A stretch of DNA of 64,000 nt, from contig MKSV01000004.1 in assembly GCA_001897435.1 (NCBI GenBank), positions 248,001 to 312,000 on the forward strand. The letters are read 5' to 3'. Below are positions 40,566 through 48,859 of the stretch, piece by piece (position 1 is the first letter of the stretch; each line of letters begins with the position of its first letter). Below the pieces are notes generated by a model. It did not search any database and was not told the origin of the DNA. It worked only from the letters and a program-made list of their open reading frames with translations. The translations under genes were made by a program, and so were the position numbers. The stretch comes from Acidobacteriales bacterium 59-55 (lineage in GTDB: Bacteria > Acidobacteriota > Terriglobia > Terriglobales > Acidobacteriaceae).

Positions 40566-43048
40566 GCCCGGGCATCCTCACCTTCCGCGCGCTGCAATGC
40601 GACGGCGACATGATGCCGCCCGTGGTCGCTTGTCCAAACCAGCGGCCGCGGCACCTCACCCGATTTCGTCGCCAGCACGGCCTCCAGCATGGAAAAGAGC
40701 GGTGAAGCGACTCCGCAGTAGCCGGTACTCCGCGTCAGTGAGCGAACGGAGAGCTTCGGCTGGAGTCGCAGCGCGGTCTGCGCCTCCAGCTCGTCTTCCG
40801 CAGACAGATTCAGCCCGTCTCCAAAGATCGCATCGACGTCAGTGCCCACCGACGCCTCACAGGCCACTTGATAGAGTGCCTCGGCCGCAGCCCTGGGGGA
40901 GGAGTGAGCATGAGCCACTCCCGTGATTTCCGCATAGATGGTTGCTTGCCGTGCCTCCGCATGGGCTCTGTCTTCCAGTACAAAGAAGGCCGCTCCCTCA
41001 CCCAGCACGTAACCGCGATCAGGCTCAGCCCCCGTGGTGGCGCGCCCTTCCAGCAGGTGAGTCAGCACCAACTCCAGTTGCAGCGTCGAATCATAACCGC
41101 CCGCGAGTGCAACGGTAGCAGCACCATCCCGGATTTGCTGGAACGCGGAGACTAATGCCAGAAGACCTGATGCCGGCCCGCTCATGATGTTCAGATTCGG
41201 CCCCAGTATCTGGTGCTCGATGGCTGTGCCGCACAAACCTGCATTGGGCAGCGATTTCACAAGAAACAGCGGGTCGATCAACCCTTCGCCATAACGGCTG
41301 TATCGCTCGTAAGAGAACTTGTTCTCCGCATCGAGCGAGGCCTTCAGAGCTTCACCAAACAGATCCAGGTCCTGATCCAGTCCCAGAGACCCAACAAACA
41401 AGGAAGCCGTTTCGACCTCGGTCCGCTCCAGTGCGGCGGAGGCAATCGCCTCGCCAGCGGCTGAAACGGCATAGCTCGCTGCCTTCGTCAGAATCTTTCT
41501 TAGCATCCGGTTGCTGATCGCGCTGCCAACATCAAATTCCATCACGCAGCATGCGTGTGGAATATCCAGCGCCGCGATTCCCACCGGGGCGGGTCGCGTA
41601 CAAGCTGATTCCTCTCTACCTGCTCTATGACCGGGAACGTTCACCCCGAGGGGAGAGACTACTCCCAGACCGGTGATGACAACGCGGCGGTGCATCGCTG
41701 GCACTTGAACCGCGACTGGATTCGTCGCTGATCCTGTCTCCCACTTACGGAGAACAAGACATCCGTTCTGGCCTCCGAAGCCGAACGAATTGGAGATTGC
41801 CACCGTAGTATCCGAAGCGCGCGGCTTCCATGGGATGTAGTCGAGATCGCAGGCTGGATCGGGAAAGTCGAGGTTGAGCGTAGGAGGCAACATGCCGTGG
41901 CGCAAAGCCAGGGCAGTCACTGCAAGCTCAATCGCTCCAGCCGCGCACAGCAGATGTCCCATTTGCGATTTGGTGGAACTGACAGCGAGCTTGTCTGCAT
42001 GAGCGCCAAAGGCACGCCGAATGGCGGCGGTCTCTGTACTGTCATTGAGCGGTGTCGACGTGCCATGAGCGTTGATGTAGCCCACGCGTTCCATCGCCAT
42101 GCCTGCGTCCTGAAGGGCTGAACGCATCGCCATCGCCGCGCCGGCACCTTCCGGATGCATATCGGTAAATCGGTATGCGTCGCAGGAGGAGCCGTACCCG
42201 GCTACCTCGGCATGGATGGTCGCTCCGCGCGCAAGCGCATGGTCCAGATCTTCCAGTATCAGCATGGCGGACCCCTCGGCCAGCACGAAGCCATCTCGAG
42301 TTCGGTCAAACGGGCGCGAGGCACGCTCTGGTTCGGACCAGCGCTGTGAGAGGCTGCCCAGCAGGGAGAAGCCTGTCACGCACATCATCGACAACATGCT
42401 GTCGGTCCCGCCTGTCAGCATCAACGGAGTCTCCCCACGTCGGATGCTCTGGAAGGCGTGGCCAAGCGCCTGGGTTGCCGATGTGCATGCCGCCTGCGCT
42501 GTAATCGAAGGCCCGGTCAGGCCATAACGCACAGAAAGCTCGGAAGCGATCCCTGCCGCATCGCTTTGGTTCAACAACCATGGCTCTTGCCGGCACAGCT
42601 CGGTATAGCGGATCGGGTTCCATCGGTTGCCGTCGAGCAACTGCGAAAGGTGACGCAGACGATCTTCTACGATGGGAAACGTCGAGGCTCCAATGCAGAC
42701 TCCCGCATTACGATGGAGCGCAGGCAACTCATCCAGATGTGCCTGTCGCCACGCCTGGTCCGCAGCGTGCAGCGCAAGAATCGCCGCTCGCCCGAGAGGT
42801 AGTCCAGACAGGGATGTTGTCGCGCCATCGGTTGGGGTCGATCGCGATTGTAATGGCGGTAATTCCTCCATCGCTACCTGACCGGCAATATGCTTCGGCA
42901 TCGTCAGCTCGCCGTACTGGCGAATCAAGCGAATCCCGCTTTTGCCTTGCAAGAGGTTCCCCCACGTCGAATCCAGGTCAAGACCCAGCGGAGTGACCGC
43001 TCCTATCCCGGTGATGACGACGCGACGATGTCCCTTGTCCGCGCTCAT
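40562..43048 (-). CDS. Ketosynthase fused to chain-length-factor-like domain (KS-CLF)
   Basis: An 828-residue protein made of two FabF-like thiolase folds. The first (about 8-435) has a complete active site: Cys188 in 'ITAQAACTSATQALGHAF', His328 in 'YINAHGTSTPLND', His365 in 'SQMGHLLCAAGA', and 'SNSFGFGGQNGCLVL'. The second (about 454-820, starting 'RRVVITGLGVVSPLGV') lacks the cysteine ('IMSGPASGLLALVSAF') and the His motif ('IFGDGLNLSAEDELEA'), as chain-length factors do. In described systems these are two genes (KS-alpha and KS-beta). They would extend and set the length of a chain held on the adjacent carrier protein. It couples by ATGA to the carrier gene and to the ligase gene. Confidence 0.9.
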   Translation of the reverse strand: MSADKGHRRVVITGIGAVTPLGLDLDSTWGNLLQGKSGIRLIRQYGELTMPKHIAGQVAMEELPPLQSRSTPTDGATTSLSGLPLGRAAILALHAADQAWRQAHLDELPALHRNAGVCIGASTFPIVEDRLRHLSQLLDGNRWNPIRYTELCRQEPWLLNQSDAAGIASELSVRYGLTGPSITAQAACTSATQALGHAFQSIRRGETPLMLTGGTDSMLSMMCVTGFSLLGSLSQRWSEPERASRPFDRTRDGFVLAEGSAMLILEDLDHALARGATIHAEVAGYGSSCDAYRFTDMHPEGAGAAMAMRSALQDAGMAMERVGYINAHGTSTPLNDSTETAAIRRAFGAHADKLAVSSTKSQMGHLLCAAGAIELAVTALALRHGMLPPTLNLDFPDPACDLDYIPWKPRASDTTVAISNSFGFGGQNGCLVLRKWETGSATNPVAVQVPAMHRRVVITGLGVVSPLGVNVPGHRAGREESACTRPAPVGIAALDIPHACCVMEFDVGSAISNRMLRKILTKAASYAVSAAGEAIASAALERTEVETASLFVGSLGLDQDLDLFGEALKASLDAENKFSYERYSRYGEGLIDPLFLVKSLPNAGLCGTAIEHQILGPNLNIMSGPASGLLALVSAFQQIRDGAATVALAGGYDSTLQLELVLTHLLEGRATTGAEPDRGYVLGEGAAFFVLEDRAHAEARQATIYAEITGVAHAHSSPRAAAEALYQVACEASVGTDVDAIFGDGLNLSAEDELEAQTALRLQPKLSVRSLTRSTGYCGVASPLFSMLEAVLATKSGEVPRPLVWTSDHGRHHVAVALQRAEGEDARA

Positions 43049-43707
43049 GTCCCGCTTGTCTCTGTTGCGGCGGCCTTGGAGGCCACGGCGACCGGTGGAA
43101 TTCCCAGTTCGGCGCCGACGCGTAACAGGTCGCTGATGACAATATCCTCACCGGAGGGAAGTTCCATAGTCGCACCGCACTGCGCGCAGCAGATCTCCAT
43201 GGGGAAGTCCGGCACCTGTCGCGGTTCACCCTGGCACACCTTGCACCGAAGGGCAGCGTTGGCGCCGAGGCAGCGTTCCACCACACGCACCAGTGACTTT
43301 ACCGAGACCGCTTTGCGAAACTCATGAAGCTTCATGTTCGGCTGGAAAAATGACTCAGGCACCTCGGGCATCGACGCCTTCAGCACCGCCAGGCCCTTCG
43401 CTGTAACGGTCGAGCCCTCAACGATCGTGCTCTCCCCAAAGAGGTCAGTGGCCCTCTGTATAAGATTCAACCGCGGTAGCCGAATCACAAACGAACGCTC
43501 CAGGCTGTATACGATGTCAAGCATATCGAGCGACTCGGCATCCAGATCATCCCATAAGGTAGACGCCAACTGAACCTCACTCAGCTTTCGATCCAGGCAG
43601 CGGGCGACGACCGTGATGGTCCGTTCCTGCACCCCGGCCGGGTCCATCGCCAACGCTGCGCGAAAGGGATCGGATGCAGGTTGTTGCTCCGGTTGTGTTG
43701 CCTCCAT
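43045..43707 (-). CDS. Acyl carrier protein with C-terminal zinc-ribbon
   Basis: A 220-residue protein. Residues 25-90 are a carrier domain: 'QERTITVVARCLDRKL', then 'WDDLDAESLDMLDIVYSLE' with Ser59 as the predicted phosphopantetheine site (ESL in place of DSL). A helical linker (95-150) precedes a zinc-ribbon with Cys155/Cys158 (CKVC) and Cys174/Cys177 (CAQC). The tail (190-220) is Ala-rich. Start ATG 43707 has GAGGAG seven bases upstream; a longer start overlapping the ketoreductase gene is unlikely. Stop overlaps the ketosynthase start (ATGA). An acyl carrier with a metal-binding tail is unusual; the ribbon may dock partner enzymes. Family known for carriers; the tail's role is unknown. 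Confidence 0.8.
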   Translation of the reverse strand: MEATQPEQQPASDPFRAALAMDPAGVQERTITVVARCLDRKLSEVQLASTLWDDLDAESLDMLDIVYSLERSFVIRLPRLNLIQRATDLFGESTIVEGSTVTAKGLAVLKASMPEVPESFFQPNMKLHEFRKAVSVKSLVRVVERCLGANAALRCKVCQGEPRQVPDFPMEICCAQCGATMELPSGEDIVISDLLRVGAELGIPPVAVASKAAATETSGT

Positions 43708-43730
43708 GTCAGGTCTCCTCATCGGCTGGC

Positions 43731-44480
43731 TTACAGCCCAAGCCCCCCGGCCACATGCAAAACTGCACCGGTAATATATGACGCTCTCGAAGAGCAAAGA
43801 AACGCGGCCGCATTGGCTACGTCTATTGGTTGTCCATAGCGCCGCATCGGAATGCCATGGCTCAGGTCCTCAGGTGAAAGCTGGCGGATGGATCTCGTCA
43901 TGTCTGTCTCGATCAATCCTGGTGCGATTGCATTCACGCGGATATTTCGGGGTGCGAGCTCGAGCGCGAGCGAGCGGGTCAATGCCTGGAGGCCGGATTT
44001 CGAGGCGGCATAGTTGCATTGCCCGCGCCCTCCGGAATCGCCATGCACCGAACTCAGATTCACAATCGATCCGGCGCGTGCCCTCAGCATGGACGGAATC
44101 GCCTCACGGATCGCAAGGAACGGCCCGCGCAGGTTCACTCGCAACACCTCATCGAACTCCTTGACCGGCATCGCGGCGGCCAGGTTGTCGCGCACAATAC
44201 CGGCGTTACAGATCAGCGAGTCGAGCCTTCCGTATCGCTGCAGGACTGTGTCGATCAACCGGTGAACATCCTCTTCTTCCGCCACGTCCGCCTGCAGGGC
44301 GATCGCGACTCCGCCCGCCGCTGTGATCGTCTCTACCACCTTGCTGGCTGCCGCTCCGTCACTGCGATAGTTCACCACCACGGTCGCACCCTCAGCGGCG
44401 AAAAGCGTCGCGATTGCGGCTCCGATACCACGCGAGCTGCCTGTAATGACCGCGGCCTGCCCCTCAAGAAGTGAGCTCAT
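43731..44480 (-). CDS. FabG-type 3-oxoacyl-ACP reductase
   Basis: A 249-residue short-chain dehydrogenase reducing beta-keto thioesters with NADPH. It has 'AAVITGSSRGIGAAIATLF' (residues 9-27), 'DSLICNAGIVRDNLAAAMPV', and the catalytic Ser144, Tyr157 and Lys161 in 'IVNLSSVHGDSGGRGQCNYA' and 'ASKSGLQALTR'. Typical FabG end: 'RYGQPIDVANAAAFLCSSRA', 'YITGAVLHVAGGLGL'. It lies between the enoyl reductase (4 bases upstream) and the carrier gene (23 bases downstream), so it is part of the same reductive cycle as the ketosynthase. Confidence 0.92.
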   Translation of the reverse strand: MSSLLEGQAAVITGSSRGIGAAIATLFAAEGATVVVNYRSDGAAASKVVETITAAGGVAIALQADVAEEEDVHRLIDTVLQRYGRLDSLICNAGIVRDNLAAAMPVKEFDEVLRVNLRGPFLAIREAIPSMLRARAGSIVNLSSVHGDSGGRGQCNYAASKSGLQALTRSLALELAPRNIRVNAIAPGLIETDMTRSIRQLSPEDLSHGIPMRRYGQPIDVANAAAFLCSSRASYITGAVLHVAGGLGL

Positions 44481-44484
44481 TCGT

Positions 44485-45237
44485 CTACTGTCGCAGCGAC
44501 AGCCCTCCGTCGGCCACGATCGTCTGGCCCGTGATCCAATCCGAATCGGAGCTGCATAGCAACGCTAATACCGCCGCGATGTCTTCGGGTGTGCCTACTC
44601 TGCGAGCAGGAGTCCTGACGGCGACCGCACTTGCCACTTCGTCAAAGTCCGGCAGCATCCGCGTGCTGTCCGTATCCACAAAACCGCCGCACACGGAGTT
44701 CACGCGGATATTTCGTTCCGCCAGCTCTACCGCGAGATACCGCGTCAGGCTCTCGATCGCGGCCTTGGCGGCGCCCAGCAACCCATACTGCGGCAGGTAC
44801 CCTCTTCCTCCCAGGCTGCTGACTCCCAGAATCCGTCCGCCGTCGATCATCAAGGACGCGGCACACTGCGCCCCCAGCAGGAATGCCCGTGCGTTCAAAT
44901 CCATCACACGCTGCCAGCTTCGGGGCGTCACCTCCATTAGAGGGCTAAAGGAGGCGCGGGCCGCGGCAGAGATCAACAGGTCCAGCCGGCCATGCTGGCT
45001 CTGCAACTTTGCAAACACCTCCCGGAAGGCAGCCTCGTCGCTCACATCCGCGCAGTGCGCCGAAGCGGAGATGCCGAGATGGTGTAACTGTGCCACAGTC
45101 TCCTGCGCGGCACGATGATCCAGAACGTAACCTACCGCAATATGCGCTGGCCGCAGCGCTGCCAGACGGAGCGCGGTAGCGCGGCCAATCCCCCGGGACC
45201 CGCCTGTAATAAGCGCCACTCGCCCTTCAAGCCACAT
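44485..45237 (-). CDS. FabL-type enoyl-ACP reductase
   Basis: A 250-residue short-chain dehydrogenase. It differs from FabG-type: catalytic Tyr and Lys are Tyr151 and Lys158 in 'YLPQYGLLGAAKAAIESLTR', a Y-x6-K spacing found in FabL/FabI enoyl reductases, and 'VSSLGGRGYLPQY' plus 'VNSVCGGFVDTDSTRMLPDF' match the FabL of Bacillus. Nucleotide site is 'VALITGGSRGIGRATALRLA'. It would reduce the enoyl thioester, completing a full reductive cycle with the FabG-type reductase and the FabZ-like dehydratase further along. Start ATG 45237 overlaps the upstream glycosyltransferase by 11 bases. Activity as an enoyl reductase is deduced from motif spacing only. Confidence 0.8.
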   Translation of the reverse strand: MWLEGRVALITGGSRGIGRATALRLAALRPAHIAVGYVLDHRAAQETVAQLHHLGISASAHCADVSDEAAFREVFAKLQSQHGRLDLLISAAARASFSPLMEVTPRSWQRVMDLNARAFLLGAQCAASLMIDGGRILGVSSLGGRGYLPQYGLLGAAKAAIESLTRYLAVELAERNIRVNSVCGGFVDTDSTRMLPDFDEVASAVAVRTPARRVGTPEDIAAVLALLCSSDSDWITGQTIVADGGLSLRQ

Positions 45238-46402
45238 CGCGGAACACCCGTGCTTTGCGATCGACACCCGGCCCGTGCCTCCGCAGGACATCCAACAGGG
45301 AGCGCTTCAGCAAATCCGTTTGTCGACCAGGCTCGAACTGCGCCTGCACCCAGTTCATCTCAGATGTCTCGAGTGTTGCCATCAGCCGTCCCTCGCATAG
45401 CTCGCGCTGTATCGCCTTCGCCCAAAAGCGTCCATCATGGGTTGCGATCAGCTCCACGCCAGGAGCCCCAAGCAGCGTCTCCCGGGCGCCATCCGAACGG
45501 GAGGCAAGCACCGGAGTGCCGCATTGCAGGGCTTCAAGCGGCAACAGGCCGAAGGGCTCATAACGCGATGCGGACAGCGCCAGTCTCGCTCGACTGAGGG
45601 CGCGCATCAATTCGCTTCGCTCCAGCCATCCACTGCGCGAGACGCGTCCTGGAAATTCAGCCACCAGCCCGGCAACGGCAGCCTCGCAATCTTTGTCTCC
45701 ACGCTCCCCCGCAAAGAGCGCGCGCACGTCGGCTATATTTCGCATGACCTCATGTAACGCCGCAACGGCAACATCCGTACCCTTGTTCCTGCAAAGCCGT
45801 CCCGCTACCACAATCACGCGCCCTCGCTCCGGCATGTCTTCTCTCCCGACCATAGCAGCCATGCCGTGGTGCCTCACCGAACTTCGCAGCAGCAGGGAGG
45901 GGTCGCGCATCACAGCGCGTTTGCGCTCTATCGTGTTCAGAAAAAATACATGCTGTGCCGCGCTGAATATCCGGCGCTGGAGCGCGATCCACGATGATGC
46001 TCCTGGAAGCTCATCCTCGACCACCGAGTGCGCCGTATAGACAAGCGGCAGTTCGAGGCGTTTTGCCGCCTCCAGCGCAACGGCGGCCATTCCCAGTGAG
46101 TGCAGGTGAAGGATGTCCCAATCTGCCGCTCGCAGGGGAAACCTATCGCGTGGCAAGGCTTCGACAGTAACTCCGGGCAGAGTCCCCGCTTGGTGGGAGG
46201 CCGTCAGGAGATAGACCGTGCAACCTCTCAGTGCCAGTGCCTGACACTCCGAGGCGACGCTGACGCCGATCCCCGACCGCGAGACTGGTGGCAGGTCAGA
46301 CGCAAATACCGCAATACGCAGGCCTGCGGCAAACACAGAGGAGACATGCTGCAGGGGACGGCTCAATAGGGGCTGCAGTGGTTGCATAGGATCGCGATGC
46401 AT
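45227..46402 (-). CDS. GT4-family glycosyltransferase
   Basis: A 391-residue GT-B enzyme of family 4. The N-domain begins 'LRIAVFASDLPPVSRSGIGV' and 'DILHLHSLGMAAVALEAAK'; the C-domain has 'VIVVAGRLCRNKGTDVAVAA' and the donor-binding 'SASRYEPFGLLPLEALQCGT' (the E-x7-E pattern) followed by 'PVLASRSDGARETLLG'. First gene of the minus-strand block. ATG 46402 was chosen because a strong promoter overlaps the longer upstream frame, which starts MRTPRSLTWSRSTSTISSTI and looks like shadow sequence; the true leader may be only about 16 bases. It may add a sugar to the cluster's lipid. Confidence 0.85.
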   Translation of the reverse strand: MHRDPMQPLQPLLSRPLQHVSSVFAAGLRIAVFASDLPPVSRSGIGVSVASECQALALRGCTVYLLTASHQAGTLPGVTVEALPRDRFPLRAADWDILHLHSLGMAAVALEAAKRLELPLVYTAHSVVEDELPGASSWIALQRRIFSAAQHVFFLNTIERKRAVMRDPSLLLRSSVRHHGMAAMVGREDMPERGRVIVVAGRLCRNKGTDVAVAALHEVMRNIADVRALFAGERGDKDCEAAVAGLVAEFPGRVSRSGWLERSELMRALSRARLALSASRYEPFGLLPLEALQCGTPVLASRSDGARETLLGAPGVELIATHDGRFWAKAIQRELCEGRLMATLETSEMNWVQAQFEPGRQTDLLKRSLLDVLRRHGPGVDRKARVFRDVA

Positions 46403-46424
46403 CTGTGCTGAGATAGTAGAAGAG

Positions 46425-46453
46425 ATAGTAGAAGTGGACCTCGACCATGTCAA
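46425..46453 (-). promoter_or_regulatory. Sigma-70 promoter of the ketosynthase block
   Basis: TTGACA (46448-46453) and TACTAT (46425-46430) are exactly 17 bases apart on the minus strand. Transcription would start near 46418, about 16 bases before the chosen ATG. Confidence 0.7.
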
Positions 46454-46537
46454 GGAACGGGGCGTTCGCATAATGCGGACTCTCCCATGTAGCTTAAACA
46501 GAATGTAAACTCACTGCTGTACGCGGAGCACCTCACC

Positions 46538-47185
46538 ATGCGCAGTGAAGAAATTGAGCAACAGGTCCTTGTCGAAGACAACCTCCCCCGGCTTGCTCCC
46601 AAGCCCTGGTATGAGGCGGAGGGTGACATCACCGAGCAGCCTTGGCTCGCGAGTGCCACGGATCTGCTGATCGCCTGGCACCCCGAAGCCGCAACCCTTG
46701 GCGCCCCTCAGCCCGACGCCTGGGCTCGCTACTTCCAGGACGCCCTTCGCCAGCCGGCGGCGACGGCCGAGTCCACGCCTTTGGCGAAGGAGCCATGGGA
46801 TACCGCTGCCGCGTCGGTTGCCGTCGACACGCTCTATCGGTTTCTGCGCGCTCTTCAATCCATGGATGTCGATCTGGCCATGGAGTGTGTCTCCGCGAAC
46901 TATCACACCATGCACAGGGATCTCGATATGGATCGCGACGCGCTGCGCCTTCGCCTCGATGCCATGATCGACTCCTGGCGTGGCCCTGAACTCCGTATCA
47001 CGCTCGCGGAGATACCTGATCCCATCTTCCACCTTGCAGGCATACTCATTCGTGTCACGTTGCAGGTAGACCACCGCGACAAGGCCAGCGGGTCCCTGCT
47101 CACCAGTCTCTTGAGCTATGTCGTCTGGTTCACGGAAGACCGCGCCAACCTCTGGCTGATTCGCTCGCTCTCCGTGGTGGACTAG
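46538..47185 (+). CDS. NTF2-like-fold protein of unknown activity
   Basis: A 215-residue protein. The first 90 residues are Pro/Ala-rich ('TPLAKEPWDTAAASVAVDTL') with no domain. Residues about 95-215 follow the SnoaL/NTF2-like pattern: 'LYRFLRALQSMDVDLAMECV', 'DALRLRLDAMIDSW', 'LAGILIRVTLQVDHRD' and 'YVVWFTEDRANLWLIRSLSV'. Proteins with this cone fold act as cyclases, isomerases or binding proteins in polyketide clusters. It faces the minus-strand block across a shared promoter region and starts an operon whose next ATG follows its stop immediately. CGGAG precedes its ATG. Function undetermined. Confidence 0.6.
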   Translation: MRSEEIEQQVLVEDNLPRLAPKPWYEAEGDITEQPWLASATDLLIAWHPEAATLGAPQPDAWARYFQDALRQPAATAESTPLAKEPWDTAAASVAVDTLYRFLRALQSMDVDLAMECVSANYHTMHRDLDMDRDALRLRLDAMIDSWRGPELRITLAEIPDPIFHLAGILIRVTLQVDHRDKASGSLLTSLLSYVVWFTEDRANLWLIRSLSVVD

Positions 47186-48859
47186 ATGATCGCATCCAGC
47201 TCGTCGGGTTCTACCTCGCTGCTTCCCATCCTGTTGCTCAAAAACTACTTGCACTTTCTCTCGCGCCGCCCCATCAGCGGAAGCAACCTTCACTTCAAGG
47301 CTGGCCGCATCGCCAGTTTACAGACACTCGCCCCGCTTCTTGCTTTCAACCCCGGTGACGATCTGGAGCAATGCGTCGCCATGCTCCGTACTCTCACCAC
47401 CACCAACCTGGCACGCTTTGCGCCGCAGATTCTCCGTCTCCTGCAGCGGTACAAGGAGCCCTCGCTTCCTCGCCACATCGTCAGTTCCATGGCTCAACCG
47501 CCTGCCTGCTTCTTTGCCGGCGTCAAGCGCGCTCTGCTGATCCTGGGTCAGGGGATCGGCATCGGCGACGAGATCATCACCTTTCCCCTTGCCACCACGC
47601 TTCGCAGCCGCATGTCAGCCGATGCAACGCTCACCGTTCTTTCCAGCTATCGCGACCTATGGCGTGATGTCCAGGGAGTCGACTCGCAGGGCCTCTATGA
47701 TGGGCTCGGGGAGGTGGTCGAAGCGGTCCGCCAAGGCGGTTATGATCTCGTCGTCATGGTGGATTTCGAGCGCCCCGGGTTGCTGAGCACCCTGTGTGCG
47801 GAGCCGGCCGTCACGCGCTACATTGAACTCGCCATGGGGCTCCGTGAGCTATCTGTTCTGGACAAGCCGGAAGGCCGTGTATGGAAACTCGAACACCCCG
47901 ACCCGTACGACGCGAACTTTTATCATCATATGGAGCGCATGAGGCTCTGGCTTGGCGATCAGCAGCAGCCTGCGAAGCTGTTCCCACGCACGTTCGCAAG
48001 CCAAGGCGCGCGCGAGGTCGTGGTATACGCCAGCCCCTTTACCTCAAAGGAGGACCCCTCTCAACAATTCTGGTTGGAACTGTTGCTCTCGATGCTACAG
48101 AAAGAGCTCTCCGCCGGACTCACTGTCTCCGTCCACGTTGATTCCGGTGCCAACTATGCCACACGCGCCTTCGCGCTGGAGCTTGCCAGGTCGATCGACA
48201 ACTCAGGCCGGCCCGGCATCAGCGCACAAGCCGCCTCGACCATCGGCCTTGCGGGCAGCCTGCTCAGCCTGGCCGATGCCATGCAGCGAATCGCGAATGC
48301 CGACATCGTCGTCACCTCGGACTCCTTTCCTGCACACGCCGGCCAACTTTACGGCAAGCTCACGCTTGTCCTGGCGCGGGACGGTGTCGAAAACTGGAGG
48401 GCTCCGGCGCCTGGCAACTTCTACCTGAGGGCCGGCGCACCCATCGCGGAGCTCGTCGCACAGGCTCGTGTCCTGCTGGGCGACCTCGCGCATCTCCATC
48501 CCGTCGAAGGCGGCATTGCAGACAGCCCTGCTCTTAGCGCGCTCCGCTCCTCAGCCCGGTCGCTGCATCGCACGTTGCACCAGAACGGCGCGCAGCCGGA
48601 TGACGAAGTACTTCGCCTTCAGTGGACCGCTGCGCATCAGGCAACTCTCGCTGTGCTTGCCGAGTCAGCGACATGGCCCTCCGGCTACTCCATCCTGCTT
48701 GCCGACAACGAATACCACGACCTGCTGCCACCGCATCCGCCCGCCGATACGGCCTCTTCCGCATCCCTGTTGCATATGCGTTGCCGCGTCGCGGAATGGT
48801 GCAACAGTAACCTGCTCAAGTACGCTCTGTGGCCCGGGTTAGAAGGAGCATCCGCATGA
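47186..48859 (+). CDS. GT9-like (heptosyltransferase-type) glycosyltransferase
   Basis: A 557-residue protein whose ATG follows the previous stop with no gap. Residues about 110-430 resemble GT9 heptosyltransferases: 'ALLILGQGIGIGDEIITFPL' and 'ATTLRSRMSADATLTVLSSY' for the N-lobe, and 'MQRIANADIVVTSDSFPAHA' then 'GQLYGKLTLVLARDGVENWR' for the donor site (the usual DSGPxH here is DSFPAHA). An N-terminal helical region (1-105) and a C-terminal helical region (450-557) are extra. The next gene overlaps its stop (ATGA). A sugar is likely moved to the cluster's product; the acceptor is unknown. Confidence 0.7.
   Translation: MIASSSSGSTSLLPILLLKNYLHFLSRRPISGSNLHFKAGRIASLQTLAPLLAFNPGDDLEQCVAMLRTLTTTNLARFAPQILRLLQRYKEPSLPRHIVSSMAQPPACFFAGVKRALLILGQGIGIGDEIITFPLATTLRSRMSADATLTVLSSYRDLWRDVQGVDSQGLYDGLGEVVEAVRQGGYDLVVMVDFERPGLLSTLCAEPAVTRYIELAMGLRELSVLDKPEGRVWKLEHPDPYDANFYHHMERMRLWLGDQQQPAKLFPRTFASQGAREVVVYASPFTSKEDPSQQFWLELLLSMLQKELSAGLTVSVHVDSGANYATRAFALELARSIDNSGRPGISAQAASTIGLAGSLLSLADAMQRIANADIVVTSDSFPAHAGQLYGKLTLVLARDGVENWRAPAPGNFYLRAGAPIAELVAQARVLLGDLAHLHPVEGGIADSPALSALRSSARSLHRTLHQNGAQPDDEVLRLQWTAAHQATLAVLAESATWPSGYSILLADNEYHDLLPPHPPADTASSASLLHMRCRVAEWCNSNLLKYALWPGLEGASA

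Noticed and set aside
46402..46471. Longer N-terminus of the first glycosyltransferase in the minus-strand block
   Set aside because: The extra residues are Ser/Thr-rich, and a consensus promoter with 17-base spacing lies within them, so translation from this point is unlikely.
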